Origin: RHKX01 sp041393495
GTDB taxonomy: Bacteria > Actinomycetota > Thermoleophilia > Solirubrobacterales > 70-9
Reading direction: 5' to 3'
Length of the DNA stretch: 64,000 nucleotides
NCBI GenBank assembly: GCA_041393495.1
Contig: JAWKKA010000013.1
Span: forward strand, 47,021 to 111,020
Below, one piece after another: positions 40,629-48,958 of the stretch; the first letter of the stretch is position 1; each line of letters starts with the position of its first letter. Position numbers and translations under genes: made by a program. The notes under the pieces were generated by a model, which made no database searches, was not told the DNA's origin, and saw only the letters and a list, made by a program, of their open reading frames with translations.

Positions 40629-41309
40629 GTGGCGGGCAGGCCGGCGATGCCGGGTGGACGCCGAGTCGCGCCGTCGATTCTCTCGGCCGATTTCGCGCGG
40701 CTCGGCGAGCAGGTCGATGAGGTCCTCGGCGCCGGCGCGCGGGTCGTCCACGTCGACGTGATGGACGGTGCCTTCGTCCCGCCGATAACGATCGGCCCGC
40801 TCGTGGTCGGCGCGATCGCCGAGCGGATCCACGACGCCGGGGCGATCGTGGACTGTCACCTGATGATCGAACGGCCCGAGGCGCAGGTGGCCGAGTTCGC
40901 GCGGGCGGGTGCCGACTCGATCACCGTCCACGCCGAAGCGACCGCCCACCTGAGCCGGGTCGTCGACGCGATCCACGAGGCCGGCTGCAACGCCGGCGTC
41001 GCGATCAACCCGGGGACGCCCGTGGCGGCGCTCGCCGCGATCGCCGGCGACTGTGACCTGCTGCTCACGATGAGCGTCAACCCCGGCTGGGGCGGGCAGT
41101 CGTTCATCCCCGGATCGCTCGAGAAGCTCCGCGCAGTGGCCACGCTGGCCGCCGCCGTGGTCGAGGTCGACGGGGGGATCGACGCGACGACGGCCCCGGC
41201 CGCGGCCGAAGCGGGGACGGACTGGTTGGTCGCCGGCTCGGCGATCTTCGCATCACCCGACCCGGCCGCCGCCTACCGCGAGATCGCCGACGCCGTCGGC
41301 GCCGGCTGA
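40629..41309 (+). CDS. rpe: Ribulose-phosphate 3-epimerase
   Basis: Rpe interconverts ribulose 5-phosphate and xylulose 5-phosphate in the pentose phosphate pathway. The 226-residue TIM barrel has VAPSILSADFARLGEQV, VHVDVMDGAFVPPITIGP, DCHLMIERPE, ITVHAEA, GVAINPGTP, LLTMSVNPGWGGQSFIPGSLEKL and VVEVDGGIDATTAP. The GTG at 40629 abuts the zinc-ribbon stop; ATG 40647 is a possible alternative. Downstream lies a palindromic repeat before a convergent antiporter gene. Supply of pentose phosphate could serve the riboflavin genes nearby, but that is only context. Confidence 0.96.
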   Translation: MAGRPAMPGGRRVAPSILSADFARLGEQVDEVLGAGARVVHVDVMDGAFVPPITIGPLVVGAIAERIHDAGAIVDCHLMIERPEAQVAEFARAGADSITVHAEATAHLSRVVDAIHEAGCNAGVAINPGTPVAALAAIAGDCDLLLTMSVNPGWGGQSFIPGSLEKLRAVATLAAAVVEVDGGIDATTAPAAAEAGTDWLVAGSAIFASPDPAAAYREIADAVGAG

Positions 41310-41366
41310 GTCGCACCGGTTCGGGGCTCGCCGGCGCGGAGCGAGGGCGGGAAGGGGCGGTCCGCT

Positions 41367-41416
41367 GGCGCTGGGGCGCTCGAGGCCGGTATTCCGGCGC
41401 AATCCACCCCAGCGCC
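41367..41416. repeat. Palindromic element between convergent rpe and antiporter genes
   Basis: GGCGCTGGGG (41367-41376) is the exact inverted complement of CCCCAGCGCC (41407-41416), and CCGG at 41386-41389 and 41394-41397 lie on the same axis. The 40-base core 41372-41411 matches the palindrome at 28464-28503 in length, arm spacing and about two thirds of positions. Between convergent genes it may also serve as a terminator. Confidence 0.65.
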
Positions 41417-41451
41417 TGATCGCTTGACCCGCCGGATCACGCCGGGCCCGC

Positions 41452-43251
41452 TCAGCGCAGGGCCGGCGCGTCGATCACGCCGATCGCCTCCTGCAGCCAG
41501 GCCCGGTCCTGGGCGCTCGTGCTCCGGCGCTCGGCGCGCTCGGCGCACCAGCGTGCGAGCTGGCGGCGCCCGCCGATCGCGATCAGGTCGGGGCCGGTGA
41601 CCGCGAAGCGCCCATCGATGAGGACGACGATCGCCGCCGGGACGTCGGAGCGGGATCGCAGGGTCAGCGCCACCTCGGCGCCGTCGACGGCGGCCGGCGC
41701 CCCGGTGTCGCCATCCTCGGGCCGGGTTGGCCGGACCGAGAAGATGGCCGGCGCCCCGCGGATCGCGATCTTCGGCGCCATGAGGCTCTCGATCGGGCCC
41801 TCGCGCCAGGTCCCGATCAGCCGGTCGATCTGCTCGCGGGTCTCGCGGCGGACGACGATGTGCAGCTCGTCGCCGGCTTCGAGGACCGTCGAGCCGCGCG
41901 GCAGCAGCGCCTGCTCGTCGCGGACCATCAGGTTGACCAGCGCCTCGCGCGGCAGGCCAAGCTCCTTGATCATCCGGCCGACCGCGGCGTCCCCGTCATC
42001 GATCCGGAGCGCGATCACATCGCCGCCGAGCTCCTGGACCATCCCGGTCTCGACGATCTGGCGCGGCAACGCCGCCTCGCCGGTCGTCAGGCCGAGCCGC
42101 TGGGCGAGGGGCTCGAACGTGAAGCCCTGCAGGAGGGTCGAGATCACGACGACGTAGAAGATGTCGTTGAACAGCAGGCCGCTGCCCTGGACGCCGGCGA
42201 TCACCGGCAGTGTCGCGAGCCAGATCGGGACCGCGCCACGGAGCCCCGCCCAGCTCAGCATCAACCGCTCGCGGAAGCGGTAGCGCTCGACCTGGGTCGC
42301 GACGAGCGTGGCGATCGGCCGGGCGACGAAGATCAACGCGAGCGCGAACGCGGTGCCCTCGAGCGCGACGCCGGCGAGGTCGCTCGGGAAGACGAGCAGC
42401 CCGAGCAGGAAGAACAGCGAGATCTGCGCGACCCAGCCCAGGCCCTGGTGGAAGGCGGTGACGGTGTGCCGGGCCGGAATGATCCCGGTCCCGAGCGCGA
42501 GGCCGGTCAGGTAGACGGCGAGAAAGCCGGAGCCGTGGCCGATGTCGGCGAGGCCGAAGGCGAGCGCCGCGGCCGCCACGGACGCGACCGGATAGAGGCC
42601 GGGCGTCGGATAGTCGAGGTGGATGAAGGCCCAGCGAGCGGCGCGGCCGACGAGGATCCCGACCACGGCGCCGATGACGAGCTCGCCGGCGAAGCTCAGC
42701 AGCATGTCGCCGATGCCGTAGCCCGGCTTCTCGAGCCAGGCGATGAACCCGGTGACGAGCAGCACCGCCACCGGGTCGTTCAGCCCCGACTCGCCCTCCA
42801 GCGCCCGCGCCAGCCGGCGGCGCAGGGTGGAGCCACGGAGCACCGCGAAGATCGCCGCCGAGTCGGTCGCCGCGATCGCCGAGCCGACGATCAGCGCCTC
42901 GAGGGTCCCGAGCCCGAACAGCCACGCGGCCGCGAGCGCCGCGATCGCGGCGGTCAGGATCGTTCCGACGACGGCGAGCGAGATCGCCGTCCTCAGCACC
43001 GGCCGGATCTCGTCCCAGCCGGCCGTGAGCCCGCCCTCGAAGAGGATCAGGACGATGCCGATCGTCCCCAGCGTGCGCGTCAGCTCGACGTCGGCGAAAT
43101 CGACGCCGCCGGGCCCATCGCTGCCGACGAGCATGCCAAGCCCGAGGAACAACACCAGCCCCGGGACCCGAACCCGGTCGGCGATCATCGCCGCGGCGAT
43201 CCCGGCGCCGAGCAGCAGGCCTCCGATGAGGATCAGCTCTGCATCGGACAA
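41452..43251 (-). CDS. Potassium/proton or sodium/proton antiporter, CPA1/CvrA (NhaP2) type
   Basis: The 599-residue protein has about 12-13 membrane segments in residues 1-395 (for example ELILIGGLLLGAGIAAAMIADR, GIVLILFEGGLTAGW, SAIAATDSAAIFAVL, GESGLNDPVAVLLV), typical of CPA1 exchangers with the conserved GESGLNDP. A cytoplasmic TrkA-C-like regulatory domain follows (about 410-480, LHIVVRRETREQIDRLIG), then a CorC/HlyC-like end (about 510-599). That layout is the K+/H+ antiporter NhaP2/CvrA type. The start is a TTG at 43251, with CAGGAGCGAC upstream and a minus-strand TATCCT box at 43295-43290. Confidence 0.88.
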   Translation of the reverse strand: MSDAELILIGGLLLGAGIAAAMIADRVRVPGLVLFLGLGMLVGSDGPGGVDFADVELTRTLGTIGIVLILFEGGLTAGWDEIRPVLRTAISLAVVGTILTAAIAALAAAWLFGLGTLEALIVGSAIAATDSAAIFAVLRGSTLRRRLARALEGESGLNDPVAVLLVTGFIAWLEKPGYGIGDMLLSFAGELVIGAVVGILVGRAARWAFIHLDYPTPGLYPVASVAAAALAFGLADIGHGSGFLAVYLTGLALGTGIIPARHTVTAFHQGLGWVAQISLFFLLGLLVFPSDLAGVALEGTAFALALIFVARPIATLVATQVERYRFRERLMLSWAGLRGAVPIWLATLPVIAGVQGSGLLFNDIFYVVVISTLLQGFTFEPLAQRLGLTTGEAALPRQIVETGMVQELGGDVIALRIDDGDAAVGRMIKELGLPREALVNLMVRDEQALLPRGSTVLEAGDELHIVVRRETREQIDRLIGTWREGPIESLMAPKIAIRGAPAIFSVRPTRPEDGDTGAPAAVDGAEVALTLRSRSDVPAAIVVLIDGRFAVTGPDLIAIGGRRQLARWCAERAERRSTSAQDRAWLQEAIGVIDAPALR

Positions 43252-43398
43252 CTGATTGTCGCTCCTGGCGTCGGTGGCGGCGAACGGGGAGGATAGTTGG
43301 CGGCCCCCCGCGTCCGGGCTGCGGTCGGCTGGAAATCGCTCGGTCGAGCGCTACCATGCTGTTGACTGACGAGTCAATCAACGACCGCCGATCCGGCC

Positions 43399-43411
43399 CG
43401 GGAGGCTCCCG
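43399..43411 (+). promoter_or_regulatory. Hairpin containing the ribD ribosome-binding site
   Basis: CGGGA at 43399-43403 pairs with TCCCG at 43407-43411 around GGC. The GGGAGG that would serve as ribosome site for the ribD ATG (43417) is inside this stem. Further upstream TTGACT and AGTCAA (43362-43377) form another small stem just after a TACCAT box (43352-43357). No FMN riboswitch is present, so this may be the only RNA-level control. Confidence 0.35.
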
Positions 43412-43416
43412 ATCGC

Positions 43417-44547
43417 ATGGACCCGACCGTCTCCACCGACCAGCAGCCGCCGATGAGGAGGGCGCTCGCGCTGGCCGCCGCCGGCCGCGGCGCGGTCAGC
43501 CCGAACCCGCTCGTCGGCGCGGTGATCGTCGGCTCGGGCGGCGAGCTTCTCGGCGCGGGCTGGCACGCCGAGCTCGGTGGCCCGCACGCCGAGGTCGCGG
43601 CGCTTGCCGACGCGCGCAGCCGTGGCGCCGATCCCGCCGGGGCGACCATGCACGTGACCCTCGAGCCCTGCGCCCACCACGGCCGCCAGCCGCCCTGCAC
43701 GGATGCGATCCTCGCGGCCGGCATCGCGCGGATCGTGATCGGCTGCGACGATCCGAGCGACAAGGCGGCCGGCCGCGGCCCGGGGATCCTCCGTGACGGC
43801 GGCGTCGAGGTCGAGTGGGCCGGGGGGGAGGACGCGACGGCGGCGCGGCTGCTGAACCAGCCCTTCCGCAAGCACGCGCGGACCGGCCGTCCGCTCGTCG
43901 TCCTCAAGGCGGCGCTGACCCTCGACGGCCGGACCGCGACCGGACCGGGCGACTCGAGGTGGATCTCCGGTCCGGCCTCCCGGGAGCTGGTTCACCGCTG
44001 GCGGGCCGAAGCAGACGCGGTCGCGATCGGGATCGGCACCGCGCTCGCCGACGATGCGCTGCTGACGGCCCGTGACGTCGGTGCCCGCCGGCAGCCGCGG
44101 CGGATCGTCTTCGACTCGGCGGCGCGGCTCCCGGTCGCGTCGAAGCTGGCGGCGAGCGCGGCCGACTCACCGGTCGTCGTGATCGCCGCCGCGACCGCTC
44201 CCGCCGAGCGGACCGCCGCGCTCGAGCGGGCCGGCGTCGAGGTCGCCGTCTGCCCCGGCGAGGGACCCGATCGCGTCGTCGCCGCGCTCGACGAGCTCGG
44301 CCGCCGCGGGGTCACGAGCCTGCTCCTCGAGGGCGGGGCGACGCTGGCGGGGGCGTTCCGCGACGCCGGCGAGCTCGACGAGCTGCGCCTCTTCTACGCT
44401 CCGATCGTGCTCGGCGGCGACGACGCGAGGCCGGTGATCGGTGGTCGGGGCTCGCCCCGGATCGATGCCGCCGGGCGGGCCCTCGCGGTCGAATGGGAAC
44501 CGGTCGGCGAGGACATGCTGGCGCGCGCGCGGATGCGGGAGTGGTGA
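43417..44547 (+). CDS. ribD: Bifunctional riboflavin deaminase/reductase RibD
   Basis: RibD deaminates and then reduces the pyrimidine intermediate of riboflavin synthesis. The 376-residue protein has an N-terminal cytidine-deaminase-like domain with PNPLVGAVIV, GPHAEVAAL and TLEPCAHHGRQPPCTDAIL (zinc site) and a C-terminal reductase domain with LKAALTLDGRTATGPGDSRWISG, AIGIGTALADDALLTAR and LLLEGGATLAGAF. ATG 43417 has GGGAGG within a hairpin upstream. It is the first gene of ribD-ribE-ribBA-ribH. Confidence 0.96.
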   Translation: MDPTVSTDQQPPMRRALALAAAGRGAVSPNPLVGAVIVGSGGELLGAGWHAELGGPHAEVAALADARSRGADPAGATMHVTLEPCAHHGRQPPCTDAILAAGIARIVIGCDDPSDKAAGRGPGILRDGGVEVEWAGGEDATAARLLNQPFRKHARTGRPLVVLKAALTLDGRTATGPGDSRWISGPASRELVHRWRAEADAVAIGIGTALADDALLTARDVGARRQPRRIVFDSAARLPVASKLAASAADSPVVVIAAATAPAERTAALERAGVEVAVCPGEGPDRVVAALDELGRRGVTSLLLEGGATLAGAFRDAGELDELRLFYAPIVLGGDDARPVIGGRGSPRIDAAGRALAVEWEPVGEDMLARARMREW

Positions 44548-44549
44548 GG

Positions 44550-45155
44550 ATGTTCACGGGCCTGGTCAGCGAGGTCGGGACGGTCGAGGCGATCGACCGC
44601 GACGAGGCCGGGGCGCGGCTGCGAATCGCGACCAGCCTCGGCGCCGAGCTCGACCCGGGGGACTCGGTGGCGGTCGCGGGCGCCTGCCTGACGGCGGTCG
44701 ATCCGGAGCCCGGAGGCTTCTCCGCCGACGTCATGAACCGGACGCTCGAGCTGACCGCGCTCGGATCGCTCGAGCCCGGCTCGCGCGTCAACCTCGAGCC
44801 GGCGGTGCGGGCCTCCGATCGGCTCGGCGGCCACGTCGTCCAGGGCCACGTCGACGCAACGGGCTCCGTCGCCGCGGTGGCCGGCGACGGTCTCGCCAGG
44901 CGCGTCCGGGTAGAGCTCCCGGCGGGTCTCGAGCGCTACGTGGTCGAGCGCGGCTCGATCGCGCTCGACGGCGTCAGCCTCACGGTCGCCGGCATCGAGG
45001 GGCGTATCGTCGAGGTCTCGCTGATTCCGGAGACGCTCGAGCACACGACCCTCGGCATGATCGCGGCCGGGGACCGGGTCAACGTCGAGGTCGATGTCAT
45101 CGCGCGTCACGCCGAGCGCCTACTGCAAGGTTTCGAGGTGAGCAATGGAAAGTGA
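44550..45155 (+). CDS. ribE: Riboflavin synthase alpha chain
   Basis: This enzyme dismutates two lumazine molecules to riboflavin. The 201-residue protein starts MFTGLVSEVGTVEAI, the family signature, and consists of two homologous lumazine-binding halves: GDSVAVAGACLTAV ... NRTLELTALG and then LGGHVVQGHVDATGSV ... GSIALDGVSLTVAGI ... IPETLEHTTLG. ATG 44550 is two bases after the ribD stop and 11 bases of its end overlap the ribBA start. Confidence 0.96.
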   Translation: MFTGLVSEVGTVEAIDRDEAGARLRIATSLGAELDPGDSVAVAGACLTAVDPEPGGFSADVMNRTLELTALGSLEPGSRVNLEPAVRASDRLGGHVVQGHVDATGSVAAVAGDGLARRVRVELPAGLERYVVERGSIALDGVSLTVAGIEGRIVEVSLIPETLEHTTLGMIAAGDRVNVEVDVIARHAERLLQGFEVSNGK

Positions 45156-46461
45156 AGAGACGACCATGTCGACCGGGAGGTCGAGGACGCCGTTCACGAC
45201 GATCGACGCGGCGATCGAGGAGATCCGTCGCGGCCGCATGGTCGTCGTCTGCGACGACGAGGACCGCGAGAACGAGGGCGATCTCGTCATGGCCGCGCAG
45301 TTCGCCACTCCCGAGGCGGTCAACTTCATGGCCACCCACGGGCGCGGGCTGATCTGCCTGGCGTTGACCGCGGAGCGCTGCGACGAGCTCGGGCTGAACC
45401 TGATGGCGGCCAAGAACGAGGCGCCGCTGCAGACCGCGTTCACGGTGTCGATCGAGGCCGCCGAGGGCGTCACCACCGGGATCTCGGCGCAGGACCGCGC
45501 CCGCACGGTCCAGGTGGCGATCGACCCCGGCTCGGGCCCCGGCGACCTCCACATCCCCGGCCACATCTTTCCGCTCAAGGCCAAGCAGGGCGGCGTGCTG
45601 GAGCGGACCGGCCACACCGAGGCGAGCGTCGACCTGGCGCGGCTCGCCGGCCTGAACCCGTCCGGCGTGATCTGCGAGATCATGAACGACGACGGGACGA
45701 TGGCCAGGGTCCCGGACCTCGCCTCCTACTGCGAGCTCCACGGCCTGAAGATGGTCACGATCGCCGACCTGATCGCCTACCGGCGGCAGCGGGAGAAGCT
45801 GGTCGAGCGGATCGTCTCGACGGCGCTGCCGACCGAGTTCGGCGAGTTCACCGCGGTCGGCTACCGCTCGCTCGTCGACGACAAGCACCACGTCGCGATG
45901 GTCAAGGGCGACGTCGCCGAACGCGAGGACGTGCTCGTCCGGGTCCACAGCGAGTGCCTCACCGGCGACGTCTTCCACTCGCTGCGCTGCGACTGCGGCG
46001 ATCAGCTCGCCGCGGCGCTGGCGATGATCGAGCGCGAGGGCGCCGGCGTCCTGCTCTACCTCTCGCAGGAGGGACGCGGCATCGGCCTGCTCAACAAGCT
46101 CAAGGCCTACAAGCTTCAGGAGGAGGGCCTCGACACCGTCGACGCCAACCTCAGGCTCGGCCTGCCGGCGGACCTGCGCGACTACGGGATCGGCGCCCAG
46201 ATCCTCCAGGACCTCGGCCTCGGCAGCATCCGGATCCTGACCAACAACCCGAAGAAGATCATCGGCCTCGAGGGCTACGGGCTCTCGGTCACCGAGCAGG
46301 TCCCGATCGTCGCCGTCGCCAACCCCCACAACGAGGAGTACCTGGCGACGAAACGCGACCGGATGGGGCACACGCTCCACCACCAGGGCCTCGCCTTCGA
46401 CGACGAGATGATCCACGGCGAGCGTGATCGCGGCGCCCGCGACGGGGAGGGCGATGGCTGA
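45145..46461 (+). CDS. ribBA: Bifunctional DHBP synthase / GTP cyclohydrolase II RibBA
   Basis: The N-terminal domain makes 3,4-dihydroxy-2-butanone 4-phosphate and the C-terminal domain opens GTP, the two entry steps of riboflavin synthesis. The 438-residue protein has VVVCDDEDRENEGDLVMAA, GRGLICLAL, TGISAQDRA and HIFPLKAKQGGVLERTGHTEA in the first half, and VRVHSECLTGDVFHSLRCDCGDQL (zinc cysteines), LSQEGRGIGLLNKL and DYGIGAQILQDLG in the second. ATG 45145 follows GAGGTGAG; ATG 45166 is an alternative. Both sets of active-site residues look intact. Confidence 0.97.
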   Translation: MESEETTMSTGRSRTPFTTIDAAIEEIRRGRMVVVCDDEDRENEGDLVMAAQFATPEAVNFMATHGRGLICLALTAERCDELGLNLMAAKNEAPLQTAFTVSIEAAEGVTTGISAQDRARTVQVAIDPGSGPGDLHIPGHIFPLKAKQGGVLERTGHTEASVDLARLAGLNPSGVICEIMNDDGTMARVPDLASYCELHGLKMVTIADLIAYRRQREKLVERIVSTALPTEFGEFTAVGYRSLVDDKHHVAMVKGDVAEREDVLVRVHSECLTGDVFHSLRCDCGDQLAAALAMIEREGAGVLLYLSQEGRGIGLLNKLKAYKLQEEGLDTVDANLRLGLPADLRDYGIGAQILQDLGLGSIRILTNNPKKIIGLEGYGLSVTEQVPIVAVANPHNEEYLATKRDRMGHTLHHQGLAFDDEMIHGERDRGARDGEGDG

Positions 46462-46936
46462 GCAGGGCCTCGAGCCCGCCGAGCGCGAGCGCGTCGCCGC
46501 CGCCGACTGGGCGATCTGCGTTGCGACCTTCTACGACGACCTCGCCGAGCGGCTCGTCGCCGGCGCGCTCGAGGGCTTCACCGACCTCGGCGCCGGCGCC
46601 GGCTCGATCGAGGTCTTCGAGGTACCGGGCGCCTTCGAGCTGCCGCTCGCGGCCAGCCTCTGCGTCGGCTCGGGCAGATTCGCCGGCGTCGCCTGCCTCG
46701 GCGTCGTCATCCGCGGCGAGACCGACCACTACGACTTCGTCTGCGCCGAGACCGCCGGCGGCCTGCGGCAGGTCACGCTCGAGAGCGGCATCCCCTGCTC
46801 GTTCGGCGTCATCACCTGCGACACCCGCGAGCAGGCGGAGGCACGGGCCGGCGGCGACAGGCGAAACCAGGGCCGTAACGCCGCGATCGCCGTGGTGCGA
46901 ATGCACCTGTTGGCGGGCGACGAGCGGCTCCGCTGA
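46454..46936 (+). CDS. ribH: 6,7-dimethyl-8-ribityllumazine synthase
   Basis: RibH condenses the pyrimidine and the butanone phosphate to lumazine. The 160-residue protein has ICVATFYDDLAERLVAGALEGF, VPGAFELPLAASLC, GVACLGVVIRGETDHYDFVCAETAGGL and IPCSFGVITCDTREQAEARAGG, the conserved core. ATG 46454 follows GGGGAGG and overlaps the ribBA end by eight bases. It completes the four-gene riboflavin operon. Confidence 0.96.
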   Translation: MAEQGLEPAERERVAAADWAICVATFYDDLAERLVAGALEGFTDLGAGAGSIEVFEVPGAFELPLAASLCVGSGRFAGVACLGVVIRGETDHYDFVCAETAGGLRQVTLESGIPCSFGVITCDTREQAEARAGGDRRNQGRNAAIAVVRMHLLAGDERLR

Positions 46937-46989
46937 GCCGTCGTCCGCCCGAGCGCCGGCGGCAACGGGCCGCTACCATGCCGCGTCCG

Positions 46990-47181
46990 ATGGCGAAGCT
47001 CTGCTACAGCTGCGGCAAGAAGCCGGCGGTCGGGAACTCGCGCAGCCACTCGATGGTCGCGACCCGCCGGCGCTTCAACCCGAACCTCCAGAAGGTCAGG
47101 ATCGACGACGGCTCCGGCCCCCGCCGCGTCTACGTCTGCACGCGCTGCCTGAAGGCCAACAAGGTCACCAAGGCGGCGTAG
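46990..47181 (+). CDS. rpmB: 50S ribosomal protein L28
   Basis: The 63-residue protein reads MAKLCYSCGKKPAVGNSRSHS at the start and ends VYVCTRCLKANKVTKAA, so it is a four-cysteine (zinc-binding) L28. ATG 46990 is preferred over ATG 46978 because L28 begins MAK and because the upstream ATG lies inside the TACCAT -10-like box (46974-46979), ten bases before it. It stands alone before a repeat-rich gap. Confidence 0.95.
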   Translation: MAKLCYSCGKKPAVGNSRSHSMVATRRRFNPNLQKVRIDDGSGPRRVYVCTRCLKANKVTKAA

Positions 47182-47306
47182 CCGCTCGCTGCGCTCGCTC
47201 GCAGCAGACAGCACGCTCGCAGCGCTCGCTCGCAGCAAACAGCGCGCTCGCGGCTGCGCCGCTCGCTTGCAGCCTCGCCCGTGCTGCTCGCTGCTCCCTG
47301 CTCCGA
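47182..47306. repeat. CTCGC/GCAGC-rich repeat between rpmB and fakA
   Basis: The segment repeats GCTCGCTCGCAGCAGACAGC, then CACGCTCGCAGCGCTCGCTCGCAGCAAACAGC, CGCTCGCGGCTGCGCCGCTCGC and CTGCTCGCTGCTCCCTGCTCC in degenerate form. The same phrases make up 10872-10998. It ends one base before the TACAAC promoter-like box of fakA. Confidence 0.65.
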
Positions 47307-47320
47307 TACAACTAGCCGCC

Positions 47321-48958
47321 GTGCCCGATCCCTCAGTCGCCCGATTCCGGCGAATCGTCCAGACCGCCTACGTGTATCTCGATGCCCGCCGCGACGAGGT
47401 CAACGACCTGAACGTCTATCCGGTCGCCGACGGCGACACCGGCGACAACATGGCGTTGACGATGCGCGCGGTCCTCGCCGAGCTCGACCGGATCGAGGCC
47501 GAGGAGGGGGAGGAGGCGGACCGTAACGAGCTCGTGCACGCCGTCGCCCGGGCCGCGCTGATGGGCGCCCGCGGCAACTCCGGGGTGATCCTCAGCCAGA
47601 TCGTCCGCGGCGCCGCCCTGCAGCTCGCGACGCGGCCCGGCGACCTGATCGACCCGCTGCTGGTCGCCTCGGCGTTCTCCTCGGCCGCCGACGCCGCCTA
47701 CGAGTCGGTCCGCAACCCCGTCGAGGGGACGATGCTCACCGTGATGCGGGCGATGGCGAACTCGGCGACGATGCACCTGGCGCGGCTCGCCGACAGCGAC
47801 GTCCACCTCGACCCCGACCTCAGCCAGCAGCAGCAGGACGAGATCCTCGCCGCGGTGCTCGAGGTGATCACCCGCGCCGGCGAGCAGGCGGTTCAGCGCA
47901 CCCCCGATCAGCTCGAGGTCCTGCGCGAGGCCGGCGTCGTCGACGCCGGCGCGCACGGACTCGTGCTGATCCTCGCCGGCATCGTCGCCGGGCTTCGTGG
48001 CGAGCAGACCCCGCAGGTCGAGATCCCCCACCAGGCGCCGGCCCGGTTCTCCGCTCCCGAGCACACCGACAGCCGCTACCGCTACTGCGTCAACTTCATC
48101 GTCCAGGGCGAGGGGCTGGACGGTCCCCGCTTCGAGCCGCTGTTGCGCGAGTTCGGGGACTCGATCCTGATCGTCGGCGATGCGCGGACGCTGCGCGTGC
48201 ACGTCCACACCGACGAGCCTCCCCGCGCCCGCGAGGTCTTCGCCGGCCACGGCACGGTCTCCCAGGTCGACGAGGCCGACATGCGGGCACAGGTCGCCGA
48301 CCGCGAGCGCCGGATCGGCGCGACGGGGGGGAGCTGCGGCCTGGTCGCGGTTGCTTCAGGCGACGGGCTGCGGCGGCTCTACGAGGGACTCGGCGCGACC
48401 GTGGTCGACGGCGGCGCGACGATGAACCCCTCGACCGACGAGTTGCTCGCCGGCATCCACTCGGTCGGCGCCCCCGGCGTGATCGTCCTGCCGAACTCCG
48501 CGAACGTCGTCCTCGCGGCCGAGAAGGCCGCCGAGCTCAGCGATCGCGACGCGCGGGTCCTCGACTGCACGTCGCAGCAGGCGGGGTTGGTCGCGATGGT
48601 CGAGCTCGACCCGCTCGCCCCCGTCGCGGACAACGAGCGACGGCTCACCGAGGCGCTCGAGGAGACCCGCACGGGCGCGGTCGCGCCGGCGGCTCGTGAC
48701 GACATCGAGGGCCGCTTCGTCCGCGGCGACGCGGTCGGCTTCGTGGACGGTGAGGTGATCGCCTGGGGAGGGGCGGGGACGACGCTCGCGGCGACGATCG
48801 CGGCGCTCAGCGACGGCGCCGAGATCATCACCATCGTCGAGGGCGACGGCGCGCCGATCGCGCTCGACGAGGTCACCGGGTTCGTCGCCGACCCGGTCGA
48901 GGCCGAGGCCCACCGCGGCGGGCAGCCGCACTACTGGTGGCTGCTCGCGTCGCAATGA
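47321..48958 (+). CDS. fakA: DAK-domain / DegV protein, fatty acid kinase FakA-like
   Basis: The 545-residue protein begins with a DAK2 (DhaL-like) kinase domain: LNVYPVADGDTGDNMALTMRAVL (metal-binding aspartates), ALMGARGNSGVILSQIVRG and AHGLVLILAG. The rest (about 240-545) matches the FakA middle and C-terminal domains with VNFIVQGEG, VHVHTDEPPRA and LPNSANVVLAAEKAAEL. In known members FakA phosphorylates fatty acids presented by FakB for phospholipid synthesis. GTG 47321 follows TACAAC by eight bases. It precedes recG as in many Gram-positive genomes. Confidence 0.88.
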   Translation: MPDPSVARFRRIVQTAYVYLDARRDEVNDLNVYPVADGDTGDNMALTMRAVLAELDRIEAEEGEEADRNELVHAVARAALMGARGNSGVILSQIVRGAALQLATRPGDLIDPLLVASAFSSAADAAYESVRNPVEGTMLTVMRAMANSATMHLARLADSDVHLDPDLSQQQQDEILAAVLEVITRAGEQAVQRTPDQLEVLREAGVVDAGAHGLVLILAGIVAGLRGEQTPQVEIPHQAPARFSAPEHTDSRYRYCVNFIVQGEGLDGPRFEPLLREFGDSILIVGDARTLRVHVHTDEPPRAREVFAGHGTVSQVDEADMRAQVADRERRIGATGGSCGLVAVASGDGLRRLYEGLGATVVDGGATMNPSTDELLAGIHSVGAPGVIVLPNSANVVLAAEKAAELSDRDARVLDCTSQQAGLVAMVELDPLAPVADNERRLTEALEETRTGAVAPAARDDIEGRFVRGDAVGFVDGEVIAWGGAGTTLAATIAALSDGAEIITIVEGDGAPIALDEVTGFVADPVEAEAHRGGQPHYWWLLASQ

